From NCBI GenBank assembly GCA_965198715.1, contig CBDAPV010000001.1, forward strand, positions 1,984,001-2,048,000: 64,000 nt of DNA. Direction: 5' to 3'. Positions 37,925 to 46,940 of the stretch are shown here, piece after piece. The stretch comes from RH-AL1 sp965198715 (GTDB lineage: Bacteria > Pseudomonadota > Alphaproteobacteria > Rhizobiales > Beijerinckiaceae). A program made the translations under genes and the position numbers. How positions within the stretch are numbered: the first letter of the stretch is position 1; the number at the start of each line of letters is the position of its first letter. The notes under the pieces were generated by a model. The model saw only the letters and a list, made by a program, of their open reading frames with translations. It was not told the origin of the DNA and ran no database searches.

Positions 37925-39157
37925 TTACCGGTTCGCGGCCGCGATCGGCCCAAGGACCAGTTGTTCCAGCACTTGGCGCCGCGGCCGGAGGAGGAAGGCG
38001 GCCAGGCCGCCGAGGCCGATGATCGCCATGGCGCCAACGGTTGAGAGCGGCGTGCGTCCATCGTAGAGTGCGGCCACGGCCCAGCCGGCGAAGGCGCCGA
38101 GGAAGAGCTGGGCTGACACCACCGCGGCGCTCGCCGTCCCCGCGATATGCAGCATCGGCTCGATGGCGAGCTGCAGCGCGTTGGTGTTGGCCATCGCGCA
38201 GCCGGCCATGCACAGGAACAGGAAGGGCAGGAAAAGCGCGACGTCGGTGTTACCCGCAAGCGTGAGGACGACCAAAGCTACGGCACCGCTGCAGACCAGC
38301 GTCAGCCCGGTCCCGAGCAGGATCGCCGGGCGGATACCGCGGCGGTTGAGCCTGGCACTGGCCAGGTTGCCGACAAGGAGCCCGGACGAGTTCAACATGA
38401 ATGTCAGGCCGTACTGCGCCGGCGTGAGATGGAACGCGCCGATCATCACGTAGGGCGAACCCGACACGTAGCCGAAGATCACCCCGAACATCGAGACGGC
38501 GACCAGTGCGAAGGCCAGCGACCGGCGATTGCGGAACACGCTGAGGTAGTGGCGCGCCACCTCAACCGGCGCCACCGCCACGCGGCGCTCTTCCGGCAGC
38601 GACTCGCCGAGCTTCCAGTGGACCAGCAGCAGCGCCACGGCGCCCGTCAGCGTGAGGAAGAGGTAGATCCAGCGCCAGCTGCCAAAGACCATCAGCAGGG
38701 CGCCGATCGAAGGTGCCAGCAGCGGTGCCAGCAGGCTGAGCGCGGAGACGTAGGACATCTTCTCGCGCGCCGCTGGACCCCTGAAGTGATCACCGATGAT
38801 GGCGAGGCCGAGCGGCCGCGCCCCGCCGCCGATGCCTTGCACGAAGCGGCACACCAGCAGCGCCGGCAGGCTGCCGGCGAAGACGCAGCCGATGCCGCCG
38901 ATGACGTAGACGGTGCAGGCGAGCAGCGCGACTGGGCGCCGGCCGTAACGGTCCGACAACGGCCCGTAGAACAGTGGCGACAGTGCGAAGGACAGCATGA
39001 AGGCCGACAAAGACAGGCCAACGGTGTTGGCGCTGACGTGGAGGTCGCGCGCCATCGGCTCGACCGCCGCCAGCGACATGTCGGTCGCGAAAGCGGACAT
39101 CGCGCCGAGCAGGCTCATCAGCACGATGAACATGAAAGAGGTTGGCGTTGCCTTCAC
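37925..39157 (-). CDS. MFS multidrug transporter, Bcr/CflA type
   Basis: A 410-residue, 12-TM major facilitator. SAFATDMSLAAVEPMARDLHVSANTVGLSLSAFMLSFALSPLFYGPLSDRYGRRPVALLA carries the loop 2-3 motif (GxLSDRYGRRPV), and RFVQGIGGGARPLGLAIIGDHF carries the motif C-like drug-antiporter sequence. Both place it in the DHA1 Bcr/CflA family of proton-coupled exporters (bicyclomycin, chloramphenicol and similar). The actual substrate is unknown. It converges with the flavoprotein gene; no adjacent regulator is seen. Confidence 0.9.
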   Translation of the reverse strand: MKATPTSFMFIVLMSLLGAMSAFATDMSLAAVEPMARDLHVSANTVGLSLSAFMLSFALSPLFYGPLSDRYGRRPVALLACTVYVIGGIGCVFAGSLPALLVCRFVQGIGGGARPLGLAIIGDHFRGPAAREKMSYVSALSLLAPLLAPSIGALLMVFGSWRWIYLFLTLTGAVALLLVHWKLGESLPEERRVAVAPVEVARHYLSVFRNRRSLAFALVAVSMFGVIFGYVSGSPYVMIGAFHLTPAQYGLTFMLNSSGLLVGNLASARLNRRGIRPAILLGTGLTLVCSGAVALVVLTLAGNTDVALFLPFLFLCMAGCAMANTNALQLAIEPMLHIAGTASAAVVSAQLFLGAFAGWAVAALYDGRTPLSTVGAMAIIGLGGLAAFLLRPRRQVLEQLVLGPIAAANR

Positions 39158-39302
39158 AAGCGACTCCGGCCGGGCCGCTCAACGTCTCGGTGAGGCACCA
39201 AACCTCATCATTGGGGCGAAGCTAAGTTCGATCGGTGCGGAGCGTGCCGGCCTGTCATGCGTCGCGCAAGGGGCGCGGAGATCGGGGCGCGTATCGCGCG
39301 CC

Positions 39303-39782
39303 TCAGCGCTCGAGCACCAGCAGCGTCGAGGTGGCGCTGGCGTAGAGCTTGCCGTCGACACCCTTCAGCGTCGCCTCAGCGAAGGCGGCACGCCGGCCAA
39401 TGCTGACCACGCGGCCCTCGGCTCGCACCTCGCCGGTCTTGTCTGTCATCGCCTTGTGATAGGCGATCTTCAGTTCCAGCGTCGTGTAGCCCTGGGTCGG
39501 CGACAACTTGGAATGCACGGCGCAGCCGCAGGCGCTATCGAGCAAGGTCGCCGCAAGGCCGCCGTGCACCGTGCCGATCGGGTTGAAGTGCTCGAGGCCC
39601 GGCGTCGCCGTGAACACGGCCGTGCCGTCTCCGGCCTCGGACAAGGCGAAACCCAGCGTCTTGCCAATCCGCGCCACGCCGCCGCCCGCGATCATTGCGC
39701 GGAGCTGCTCGAGGCCGGTCAGGCCTTCCAGGTTCGGCAGGTCGGATGGCATCAGCTTCCCTGAGGTTGGATAGGCTTGCAT
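39303..39782 (-). CDS. PaaI-type hotdog-fold thioesterase
   Basis: A 159-residue acyl-CoA thioesterase of the PaaI/YbgC-like 4HBT superfamily. The hotdog motif NPIGTVHGGLAATLLDSACGCAVHS (about residues 67-91) contains the HGG helix start and the catalytic Asp. The second half, GYTTLELKIAYHKAMTDKTGEVRAEGRVV, is the usual dimer strand. The start is the ATG at 39782; Met-11 (39752) is equally possible. It may be cotranscribed after pheA, whose stop lies 62 bp upstream. Confidence 0.88.
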   Translation of the reverse strand: MQAYPTSGKLMPSDLPNLEGLTGLEQLRAMIAGGGVARIGKTLGFALSEAGDGTAVFTATPGLEHFNPIGTVHGGLAATLLDSACGCAVHSKLSPTQGYTTLELKIAYHKAMTDKTGEVRAEGRVVSIGRRAAFAEATLKGVDGKLYASATSTLLVLER

Positions 39783-39843
39783 TAAATGGCGATGCTGGCG
39801 TCGGCACCTTGTACGAACAAACGAAGGTCGGATGGCGCGGTGC

Positions 39844-40758
39844 TCAAGGTAGGCCGAAGGACGCGTAGATGTCCGGCACCGACGGCATCGCCGCTTTCGT
39901 GCCGGACCGCCTCTCGCGATCCGAGCGGAACGGATGGGCGGGATAGACGCCGAGCACCCGAATTTCGGTGCAAAAGAAGGCGAGCTCCTCCATCGCTCCG
40001 GCGAGACCGGCGTCGTAGGGATGGCCGTCGACGTCGGCGAGGAACTGCGTGGCGGTGAACGAGCCCTCGACCATGTAGCTCTCGAGCTTGGTCATGTTGA
40101 CGCCGTTGGTGGCGAAGCCGCCGAGCGCCTTATAAAGCGCCGCCGGCACGTTGCGCCCGCGGAAGACGAAGGTCGTGATCGAAGGCCGTCCATGGCCGAG
40201 CTCCGGCCATTGCGGCACCGGCGACAAAATCACGAAGCGCGTTGTGTTGTGCTTCTCGTCCTCGACGTCCTCCGCAAGGAGGTCGAGGCTGTACAGCTCG
40301 GCGGCGAGGCGCGGCGCCAGCGAGGCGCGGGTCGGGTCGCCCCAGCCGGCCACTTCGCGTGCCGACCCGGCGGTGTCGGCGGCCACGTGGGTCTTCCAGC
40401 CATGCTGGCGGATGATGCGGCGGCATTGTCCCAACGCGTGAACATGGCTGTAGATGTCCGTAATGCCGGCGAGCGTGGCGCCGGGGAGGCCGAGCAGCTG
40501 GAAACGGATCGGCAGGAAGTGTTCGGCGACGATGAACAGCCCGGAGGCGGGCAGCAGCGAGTGGATGTCAGCAACGCGTCCGGCGATCGAATTCTCGATG
40601 GGGATCATCGCCAAAGCGGCGCGACCTTCGGTCACGGCAGCGAGCGCGTCCTCGAAGGTATCGCAGGGCAGGGCGGTCCAGCCGGGATAGGCCTCGGCGC
40701 AGGCGATGTGCGAGTTTGCGCCTGGCTCGCCCTGGAAAGCGATCGTCTTGGCTGTCAT
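39844..40758 (-). CDS. pheA: Prephenate dehydratase
   Basis: Converts prephenate to phenylpyruvate in phenylalanine synthesis. It has 304 residues. The PDT domain (about 1-185) shows IAFQGEPGANSHIACAEAYPG, the IPIENSIAGRVADIHSLL segment and the TRFVILS catalytic Thr motif. The ACT domain (about 200-280) contains ALYKALGGFATNGVNMTKLESYMVEG, which normally confers feedback inhibition by phenylalanine. There is no chorismate mutase domain. The start at 40758 matches the family N-terminus. Opposite it, with 171 bp between, lies the cytochrome c gene, a neighbour often seen in rhizobia. Confidence 0.95.
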   Translation of the reverse strand: MTAKTIAFQGEPGANSHIACAEAYPGWTALPCDTFEDALAAVTEGRAALAMIPIENSIAGRVADIHSLLPASGLFIVAEHFLPIRFQLLGLPGATLAGITDIYSHVHALGQCRRIIRQHGWKTHVAADTAGSAREVAGWGDPTRASLAPRLAAELYSLDLLAEDVEDEKHNTTRFVILSPVPQWPELGHGRPSITTFVFRGRNVPAALYKALGGFATNGVNMTKLESYMVEGSFTATQFLADVDGHPYDAGLAGAMEELAFFCTEIRVLGVYPAHPFRSDRERRSGTKAAMPSVPDIYASFGLP

Positions 40759-40929
40759 GCTCTTTTCTTGGCGGATGAAGGCGATCACGGCACAGGCCGA
40801 GGGGCTTTAGTAGGTACCCACGAGATAGGGCAAAAAGAAGCTCTGAGGCCTTATGGACAGTGCGCCTCGAAAACGGCTAAGGCTCGGCAAAATGGCGTGA
40901 GAGCCGAACAAAGGATGGGCCAATAGGCG

Positions 40930-42423
40930 ATGGACTCCTGGCAGTTGAACAAGATCGCCGGCGCCGTGCTCGGCACGTGCCTCGTTGGCATGGGGATCGG
41001 GATCGTCGCGCAGGGTATCTACGAACCGGGCGCGCCCGCCAAGCCGGGTTATGCCTTGCCGGAGCCGAAGGAAGTCGCGGCTGCTGACGCCGAGAAGAAG
41101 CCAGAAATCATTCCCATCGCGCTACGGATGGAGAAGGCCGACCCGAAGAAGGGCGAGGCCGACGTCAAGGTCTGCTCCGCCTGCCACAACTTCCAGGAAG
41201 GCGCCGGCGCCAAGGTCGGTCCGGACCTGTGGAACGTCGTCGATCGCCCCAAGGGCAAGGAACCCGGCTTCGAATATTCCAAGGCGATGGAGGCCAAGGG
41301 CGGCGATTGGACCTACGCCGACCTCGACGAGTTCGTCACCAAGCCGTCCGCCTACGTTTCGGGCACCAAGATGGGCTACCCCGGTCAGGACGACCCCGAT
41401 AAGCGCGCCGACATCATCGCCTACCTGCGCACGCTGTCGAAGAATCCCAAGCCGCTGCCGAAGGTCACCGAGGCCGACAAGAAGGTCGCCGCGGTCGATG
41501 CCAAGGGCGGCGCTGGACAGGGAGACAAGAGCAACGGCGCAGGAGAGGCGGCCGGAGAGGCCGCGTTCCTGACGATGGTCGGCGAAGCCGATCCCAAGAA
41601 GGGCCAGGCCGCCGCCCAGGTCTGCGAGGCCTGCCATAACGTCAAGAAAGGCGCGGGGTCGCTCGTCGGCCCTGACCTCTGGAACGTGGTCGACCGCAAG
41701 AAGGGCTCGGTTGAGGACTTCGACTATTCCGCCGGCTTGAAGGCCAAGAGCGGCGAGTGGACGATCGACGATCTGAACGCGTGGTTGACGAAGCCGGCGG
41801 CCTACATTCCCGGCACCAAGATGGGCTACCCTGGCGAGGCCAACGAGAAGAAGCGTGCCCAGATCATCGCCTACCTGCGCACGCTGTCGGACAACCCGGT
41901 GGCGCTGCCCGGCACCGACAAGGGCGCCGAGAAGGCCATGAACGATCATCCGGGCGAAGCCAAGAACATGGTGCCGGAAGCTAAGCCGGGCGACCAGAAG
42001 CCGCCGGTGCCGCCGCTGCCGCCTGGGTCGCAGCAGCCGGTGCCGCAGGTGCCGGAGGCGAGTAGCGCTGCCGGTGCCCCGCAGCAGCCGGACGAGCGCA
42101 AGCCCGGCATGCCGACGCCCGCGCTGACGCATGACAATGCGGCTCCGGGCCGGAAGACCGAAGCGGCGCCCGCCAAGCCGCAGCAGGACGCCAAAGCCGA
42201 GGCGATACCAGTTGCGGAGCCGGTCGCGTCGGCGTCGGCGAACGAGGGCCCCGAGCCTTACCAAGCCGCCGACCCGCAATACGCCGCCGCCGCGGCGTCA
42301 GAGCCGACACTGGCGAAGGCCGATCCGACGCCGCCGTCGCTGGCGACCGCTGGCGACAAAGGTGAAGGCGATGCCGTCGGTCCGGAGCCGTATGCGGCAC
42401 CGACGCCGGGCGACGCCAAGTAG
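40930..42423 (+). CDS. Membrane-anchored diheme cytochrome c with tandemly duplicated domains
   Basis: A 497-residue protein. The N-terminal TM anchor (residues 8-29) is followed by two class I cytochrome c domains with CSACH at 82-86 and CEACH at 232-236. Axial methionines are in GTKMGYPG at about 148 and 298. A Pro/Ala/Lys-rich tail (about 330-497) ends the protein. The usual rhizobial gene in this position next to pheA (cycM, which feeds electrons to aa3 oxidase) has one haem domain; here the domain is doubled with an exact 150-residue offset. It should sit in the periplasm anchored to the inner membrane. Confidence 0.88.
   Translation: MDSWQLNKIAGAVLGTCLVGMGIGIVAQGIYEPGAPAKPGYALPEPKEVAAADAEKKPEIIPIALRMEKADPKKGEADVKVCSACHNFQEGAGAKVGPDLWNVVDRPKGKEPGFEYSKAMEAKGGDWTYADLDEFVTKPSAYVSGTKMGYPGQDDPDKRADIIAYLRTLSKNPKPLPKVTEADKKVAAVDAKGGAGQGDKSNGAGEAAGEAAFLTMVGEADPKKGQAAAQVCEACHNVKKGAGSLVGPDLWNVVDRKKGSVEDFDYSAGLKAKSGEWTIDDLNAWLTKPAAYIPGTKMGYPGEANEKKRAQIIAYLRTLSDNPVALPGTDKGAEKAMNDHPGEAKNMVPEAKPGDQKPPVPPLPPGSQQPVPQVPEASSAAGAPQQPDERKPGMPTPALTHDNAAPGRKTEAAPAKPQQDAKAEAIPVAEPVASASANEGPEPYQAADPQYAAAAASEPTLAKADPTPPSLATAGDKGEGDAVGPEPYAAPTPGDAK
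41122..41445 (+). repeat. Cytochrome c domain repeat, copy 1
   Basis: First copy of a tandem intragenic duplication (codons 65-172). It contains ADPKKG, CSACHN, VGPDLWNVVDR, KPSAYVSGTKMGYPG and IIAYLRTLS. The second copy begins 450 bp later in the same frame. Confidence 0.75.
41572..41895 (+). repeat. Cytochrome c domain repeat, copy 2
   Basis: Second copy (codons 215-322), aligned without gaps to copy 1: ADPKKG, CEACHN, VGPDLWNVVDR, KPAAYIPGTKMGYPG, IIAYLRTLS. The linker between copies is Ala/Lys/Gly-rich. Confidence 0.75.
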
Positions 42424-42502
42424 TGGCTGATCTGAGTAGCGGCGTCATCGTGTCCGAGGCGTCGCGGCAAAAGCGACACAATCGGCGATCACGGGTGCGA
42501 GC

Positions 42503-44431
42503 ATGCGAAACGATCGTGAGCTCGTCCCGAGTTACGTGATGCGGCCCACGCGCCGCACGGCCCTGGCGTCCCTCGGCGCCGTTGGCCTTGTTCTCCCGAC
42601 CTTGGCGCGGCCCGGGCGCTTCGGCGCCTTGGCGGCAGACGCTAACGTGAGCGGCGAGACCGAGACCTACGGCCTCTCGACCTTCGGCGACCTAGGCCTG
42701 CCGAAGGACTTCACCCACCTTTCCTACGTGGATCCGCAGGCGCTCAAGGGCGGCATCATCAAGCTGCAGATCACCGGCACCTCCGGCAATCAGAACTTCC
42801 TCACCTTCAACACGCTGAACATCTTCAACCTGCGCGGCGACGGCGCCGCCGGTGTGTCCGCCTCTTTCGACAGCCTGATGACCGGTTCGGCCGACGAGCC
42901 CGACGCGCTCTACGGCCTCGTCGCCCGTGCGGTGCGCTACACCTCCGACAAGAGCATCTACCGGTTCCTCCTGCGTAAGGAGGCGAGGTTCGCCGACGGC
43001 ACCCCGCTGACCGCCAGGGACGTGAAGTTCTCCGTCGAGATCCTGCGCGACAAGGGCCACCCCTCCTATTGGATCCCGCTGCGCCGCGATCTCGCGAGCA
43101 TCGAGGCCGAGGGCGACGACGTGGTCACGGTGCGTCTCCAACCCGGCCATGCGCGCGACTTCATCCTCTTCCTCGCCGGCCTGCCGATCTTCTCCGCCGC
43201 CTTCTACGCCAAAGTGCCGTTCGACGAGGTCAGCCTGGAGCCGCCGCTCGGCTCCGGTCCCTACAAGGTCGGCGCGTTCAGTCAGGGCAAGTACATCGCG
43301 ATGGAGCTTCGCCCGAATTACTGGGCTAAGGACCTGCCGATCAACGTCGGCACGAACAATTTCAAGACGATCCGTTACGAATATTATGCCGACCGATCCC
43401 TGGCTTTTGAGGGATTCAAGACCGGCGCCTTCACCTTCCACGAGGAGTTCACCTCGCGCATCTGGGCCACCGGCTACGACATCCCGCCGGTGAAGGACGG
43501 CCGCATGATCAAGGCCTTCATCCCCGACGATTTCCCGAACGGAACGCAGGGCTGGTTCATGAACACGCGTCGCGACAAGTTCAAGGATCCGCGCATTCGT
43601 CAGGCGCTCGGCACCGCCTTCGATTTCAAGTGGACCAACGCCAACATCATGTACGACGCCTACCAGCGCACGACTTCCTACTTCCAGAATTCGCCGATGG
43701 CGGCGGCAGGCGCGCCATCGCCCGAGGAGCTGACGCTCCTTGAGCCGTTTCGCGCCAAGCTCCCGCCCGAAGTGTTCGGCTTGGCCGCGATGCCGCCGGA
43801 GAGCGACGGCTCGGGTTCGGACCGCGCTCTGCTGCGAAAGGGCCTCGACCTGCTGCTTGCCGCCGGCTGCAAGCGGCAGGGGCAAAAGCTGACGCTGCCC
43901 GACGGCTCACCGTTCACGGTCGAGTTCCTGGACTCCGATCCCGCTCTCGAGCCGCACACGTTGCCTTTCATCCGCAATCTGAAGCTGCTCGGCATCGACG
44001 CCAACATCCGCGTCGTCGATCCCGCGCAGTACAAGCAGCGCACCGACAAGTTTGACTTCGACATCGTGACGCTGCGTTTCGGCTTCGGCACCACGCCGGG
44101 CGCGGGGATGCGCGACTCGTTCGGCTCGGAGGCGGCGAAGATACCCGGCTCGCGTAACCTCTGCGGCATCAGCGATCCCATTCTTGACGCGCTGATCGAG
44201 AAGGCGGTGGTCGCCGACAACCGCGAGACCCTCACGATCGTGTGCCGCGACATCGATCGGGTGCTGCGCGCCGGTCACTACTGGGTGCCGATGTGGAACA
44301 AGAACGGCCACACCGTCGCCTACTGGGATCTGTTCGGCAAGCCGAAGCAGGACGCCAAATACGGGCTCAATGTCGTCTCCACCTGGTGGTACGACGAGTC
44401 GAAGGCCAAGAAGACCGCGCTGCCTGGTTGA
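42503..44431 (+). CDS. yejA: ABC transporter substrate-binding protein, family 5 (YejA-like)
   Basis: A 642-residue periplasmic oligopeptide-binding protein of the SBP_bac_5 family. A twin-arginine-like export signal (RPTRRTALASLGAVGLVLPTLA) starts it. YGLSTFGDLGLPKDFTHLSYVDP and KGGIIKLQI follow, typical of YejA, the receptor of the YejABEF importer (peptides and microcin C in E. coli). Met-13 could be the true start, since it places the RR motif at the usual distance. It heads the operon yejA-yejB-yejE-(TA)-yejF, with 10 bp to yejB. Confidence 0.92.
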   Translation: MRNDRELVPSYVMRPTRRTALASLGAVGLVLPTLARPGRFGALAADANVSGETETYGLSTFGDLGLPKDFTHLSYVDPQALKGGIIKLQITGTSGNQNFLTFNTLNIFNLRGDGAAGVSASFDSLMTGSADEPDALYGLVARAVRYTSDKSIYRFLLRKEARFADGTPLTARDVKFSVEILRDKGHPSYWIPLRRDLASIEAEGDDVVTVRLQPGHARDFILFLAGLPIFSAAFYAKVPFDEVSLEPPLGSGPYKVGAFSQGKYIAMELRPNYWAKDLPINVGTNNFKTIRYEYYADRSLAFEGFKTGAFTFHEEFTSRIWATGYDIPPVKDGRMIKAFIPDDFPNGTQGWFMNTRRDKFKDPRIRQALGTAFDFKWTNANIMYDAYQRTTSYFQNSPMAAAGAPSPEELTLLEPFRAKLPPEVFGLAAMPPESDGSGSDRALLRKGLDLLLAAGCKRQGQKLTLPDGSPFTVEFLDSDPALEPHTLPFIRNLKLLGIDANIRVVDPAQYKQRTDKFDFDIVTLRFGFGTTPGAGMRDSFGSEAAKIPGSRNLCGISDPILDALIEKAVVADNRETLTIVCRDIDRVLRAGHYWVPMWNKNGHTVAYWDLFGKPKQDAKYGLNVVSTWWYDESKAKKTALPG

Positions 44432-44441
44432 GGCCGCCGCC

Positions 44442-45503
44442 ATGCTCGCCTACACGTTGCGCCGACTTGGCTTGATGATCCCGACGATCGTCGGCGTGGT
44501 CTTCATCTCCTTCGTGATCTCGAACTTCGTGCCCGGCGGCCCGGTGGACCGCATGGTATCGCAGATCCAGAGCGGCGGCTCCGCCGTGGGGGAGGCCGGC
44601 GGCAGCACGTCGATCGGCGAGAGCCGTGCCCGCGGCCTGCAGGGCTTCGACCCCGGCGTACGCCGCGAGATCGAGAAGCAGTTCGGCTACGACAAGCCGG
44701 TTTGGGAGCGCTTCTGGCTGCTGCTGAAGGGCGATGCCACGTTCCACCTCGGGCGCTCGCTGTTTTCGCGCATTCCCGTCTCGACGCTGATCTGGCAGAA
44801 GTTGCCGGTCTCGGTCTCGCTCGGCGTCTGGATGACGCTGCTCTCCTACCTGATCTCGATCCCGCTCGGCATTCGCAAGGCGATCCGCGACGGCTCGCGC
44901 TTCGACATCGCGACGTCGCTCGTTGTCTCGACCGGCTTCGCCATCCCGAGCTTCCTCTGGGCGGTGCTGCTCGCCACGTTGTTCTGCTCGGCCAACTTCC
45001 CGCTGTTCCCGCAACGCGGTCTGACCTCCGACGATTTCGATCAGCTCTCGCTCGCGGGCAAGGTCGGCGACTATCTCTGGCACATTGCAATGCCGGTGAC
45101 GGCGCTGACGCTCGGTTCCTTCGCCACGGTGACGGCGCTGACCAAGAACGCCTTCATCGACGAGATCGGCAAGGCCTACGTCCTAACGGCGCGCATGAAG
45201 GGGCTCGACGAGCGCCGCGTGCTCTACGGCCATCTGTTCCGCAACTCGATGATGATCGTGGTGGCGGGCTTCCCCGCCGCTTTCGTCGGCGCCTTCTTCA
45301 CCGGCGCTCTGCTCATCGAATACATCTTCTCCCTGGATGGGCTCGGGCGCCTGTCCTACGAAGCGGTGATCGCGCGCGACTACCCGATCGTGTTCGCCAA
45401 CATCTACGTCTTCGCGCTCATCGGGCTGTTCGTGAACCTGATCTCCGACCTCACCTACACCTGGATCGATCCGCGCATCGACTTCGAGCGGCGCGAGGTC
45501 TGA
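44442..45503 (+). CDS. yejB: ABC transporter permease (YejB-like)
   Basis: A 353-residue inner-membrane permease with about six TM helices. The N-terminal MLAYTLRRLGLMIPTIVGVVFISFVISNFVPGGPVD and the EAA-loop region TARMKGLDERRVLYGHLFRNSMM are typical of the DppB/OppB family, and the long first periplasmic loop is YejB-like. ATG 44442 is used; the upstream frame overlaps yejA and is not family-like. The next gene starts at the very next base after its stop. Confidence 0.93.
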   Translation: MLAYTLRRLGLMIPTIVGVVFISFVISNFVPGGPVDRMVSQIQSGGSAVGEAGGSTSIGESRARGLQGFDPGVRREIEKQFGYDKPVWERFWLLLKGDATFHLGRSLFSRIPVSTLIWQKLPVSVSLGVWMTLLSYLISIPLGIRKAIRDGSRFDIATSLVVSTGFAIPSFLWAVLLATLFCSANFPLFPQRGLTSDDFDQLSLAGKVGDYLWHIAMPVTALTLGSFATVTALTKNAFIDEIGKAYVLTARMKGLDERRVLYGHLFRNSMMIVVAGFPAAFVGAFFTGALLIEYIFSLDGLGRLSYEAVIARDYPIVFANIYVFALIGLFVNLISDLTYTWIDPRIDFERREV

Positions 45504-46682
45504 GTGGACGCACCCGTTCATAGGGCCAAGCCGCAGACCACCGGCCAGCTTACGCCGCGCGTGCCAACGTCGCGCTTCCTGCGCCTGACGCCGATCAACG
45601 CGCGCCGCCTTGCTGTCTTCCGCAGCCACAAGCGCGGCTACTGCTCGTTGATCCTGTTCACGGCGATCTTCGTCGTCACGCTCTTCGCCGAGTTCATCGC
45701 CAACGATCGTCCAATTCTCGTCTCCTACAAGGGCGAGCTGCTCTCGCCGATCGTCCGGGACTACGGCGAGGACAAGTTCGGCGGCTTCCTGTTCGCGCCG
45801 GCGGACTATCGCAATAAGGCGGTGCAGCAGGAGATCGACGCCCACGGCTGGATGCTGTGGCCGCCGATCCGCTTCTCGTATGGCACGCCCAATTTCGGCG
45901 AAGCGCTGCCGGCACCGATGCAGCCGACCTGGACCTTGAGCAAGGGCCAGTGCGAGGTGGCGGCGGTCAAGGCCGGCGAACCGGCAGCGAAGGCGTGCGC
46001 CGCCATTGAGAAGGACTGGCTCGGTACCGACGGCGGTGCCCGCGACGTGCTGGCCCGCGTGATTTACGGCACCCGCATCTCGATCCTGTTCGGCTTCGCC
46101 CTGACCTTTTTGTCCTCGATCATCGGCGTCGCCGCCGGCGCGGTGCAGGGCTATTTCGGGGGCAAGACCGACCTGATCTTCCAGCGCGTGATCGAGATCT
46201 GGTCCGCGCTGCCCTCGCTCTACGTCCTGATCATCATCGCCTCCTTCATCGCACCGACTCTCGGCTCGCTGCTGCTGGTGCTGCTGCTGTTTAATTGGGT
46301 GAGCCTCGTCGGCGTCGTCCGCGCCGAGTTCCTGCGCGCGCGCAATTTTGAGTACGTGCGCGCCGCCCGCGCGCTGGGGCTCAACGACCTCCAGATCATC
46401 TGGCGCCACATGCTGCCCAACGCCACGGTTGCGACTCTGACCTTGCTACCCTTCATCATGAGCGCCTCGGTGACCGCCCTGACTGCGCTCGACTTCCTCG
46501 GCCTTGGACAGGCGCCAGGCTCGGCCTCGCTCGGCGAGCTGCTGCAGGAGGGCCAGAGCCACCGCGAGGCTTGGTGGCTGGCGCTCTCCGGCTTTTTCTC
46601 GACCGGCCTGCTGCTGGTGCTGCTCGTCTTCATCGGCGAGGGCATTCGCGACGCCTTCGACCCGCGCAAGACGCTCACGTGA
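45504..46682 (+). CDS. yejE: ABC transporter permease (YejE-like)
   Basis: A 392-residue permease of the DppC/OppC family. LTPINARRLAVFRSHKRGYCSLILFTAIFVVTLFAEFIANDRP at the N-terminus, the large loop with DWLGTDGGARDVLARVIYGTRISILFG, and the EAA loop AARALGLNDLQIIWRHMLPNA identify YejE. The start is a GTG directly abutting the yejB stop codon. In the usual operon the ATPase yejF follows directly; here a two-gene toxin-antitoxin unit comes first, 33 bp downstream. Confidence 0.93.
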   Translation: MDAPVHRAKPQTTGQLTPRVPTSRFLRLTPINARRLAVFRSHKRGYCSLILFTAIFVVTLFAEFIANDRPILVSYKGELLSPIVRDYGEDKFGGFLFAPADYRNKAVQQEIDAHGWMLWPPIRFSYGTPNFGEALPAPMQPTWTLSKGQCEVAAVKAGEPAAKACAAIEKDWLGTDGGARDVLARVIYGTRISILFGFALTFLSSIIGVAAGAVQGYFGGKTDLIFQRVIEIWSALPSLYVLIIIASFIAPTLGSLLLVLLLFNWVSLVGVVRAEFLRARNFEYVRAARALGLNDLQIIWRHMLPNATVATLTLLPFIMSASVTALTALDFLGLGQAPGSASLGELLQEGQSHREAWWLALSGFFSTGLLLVLLVFIGEGIRDAFDPRKTLT

Positions 46683-46715
46683 GTTGGTGTTAGGCTTGCG
46701 GGAAGGAGCGGTGCG

Positions 46716-46940
46716 ATGAACAGGATCGTGCGGGACCATTACAAAGTCGCGGATCTGCCGGAGGATCTGCGGGCTGGCCTTTTATTGTCGATGACAGCCA
46801 AGGTCGTGATCGAAGTCGGTGCGAATCCAAATGAGGAGTCGACACTCGCCGATCTGCCCAGGTCATGTGGATCAGGAAGTCTGTCAAGCCAGGAGATCCA
46901 GGCGCAGATCGACGCGATGCGCGGCGAGTTTGATGACTGA
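46716..46940 (+). CDS. Putative antitoxin of a PIN-domain toxin-antitoxin pair
   Basis: A 74-residue protein (MNRIVRDHYKVADLPEDLRAGL, later SSQEIQAQIDAMRGEFDD) with a strong ribosome binding site (GGAAGGAG) before the ATG. Size, an N-terminal 'V.DLP.DLR.GL' segment, an acidic helical C-terminus, and an 8-bp overlap with a PIN-domain gene make it a likely VapB/FitA-type antitoxin. The family is inferred from position more than from sequence. Base composition is lower in GC than the flanking yej genes. Confidence 0.65.
   Translation: MNRIVRDHYKVADLPEDLRAGLLLSMTAKVVIEVGANPNEESTLADLPRSCGSGSLSSQEIQAQIDAMRGEFDD

Noticed and set aside
38147..39193. 348-codon plus-strand frame opposite the MFS gene
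   Set aside because: Shadow of a clear 12-TM transporter; no domain.
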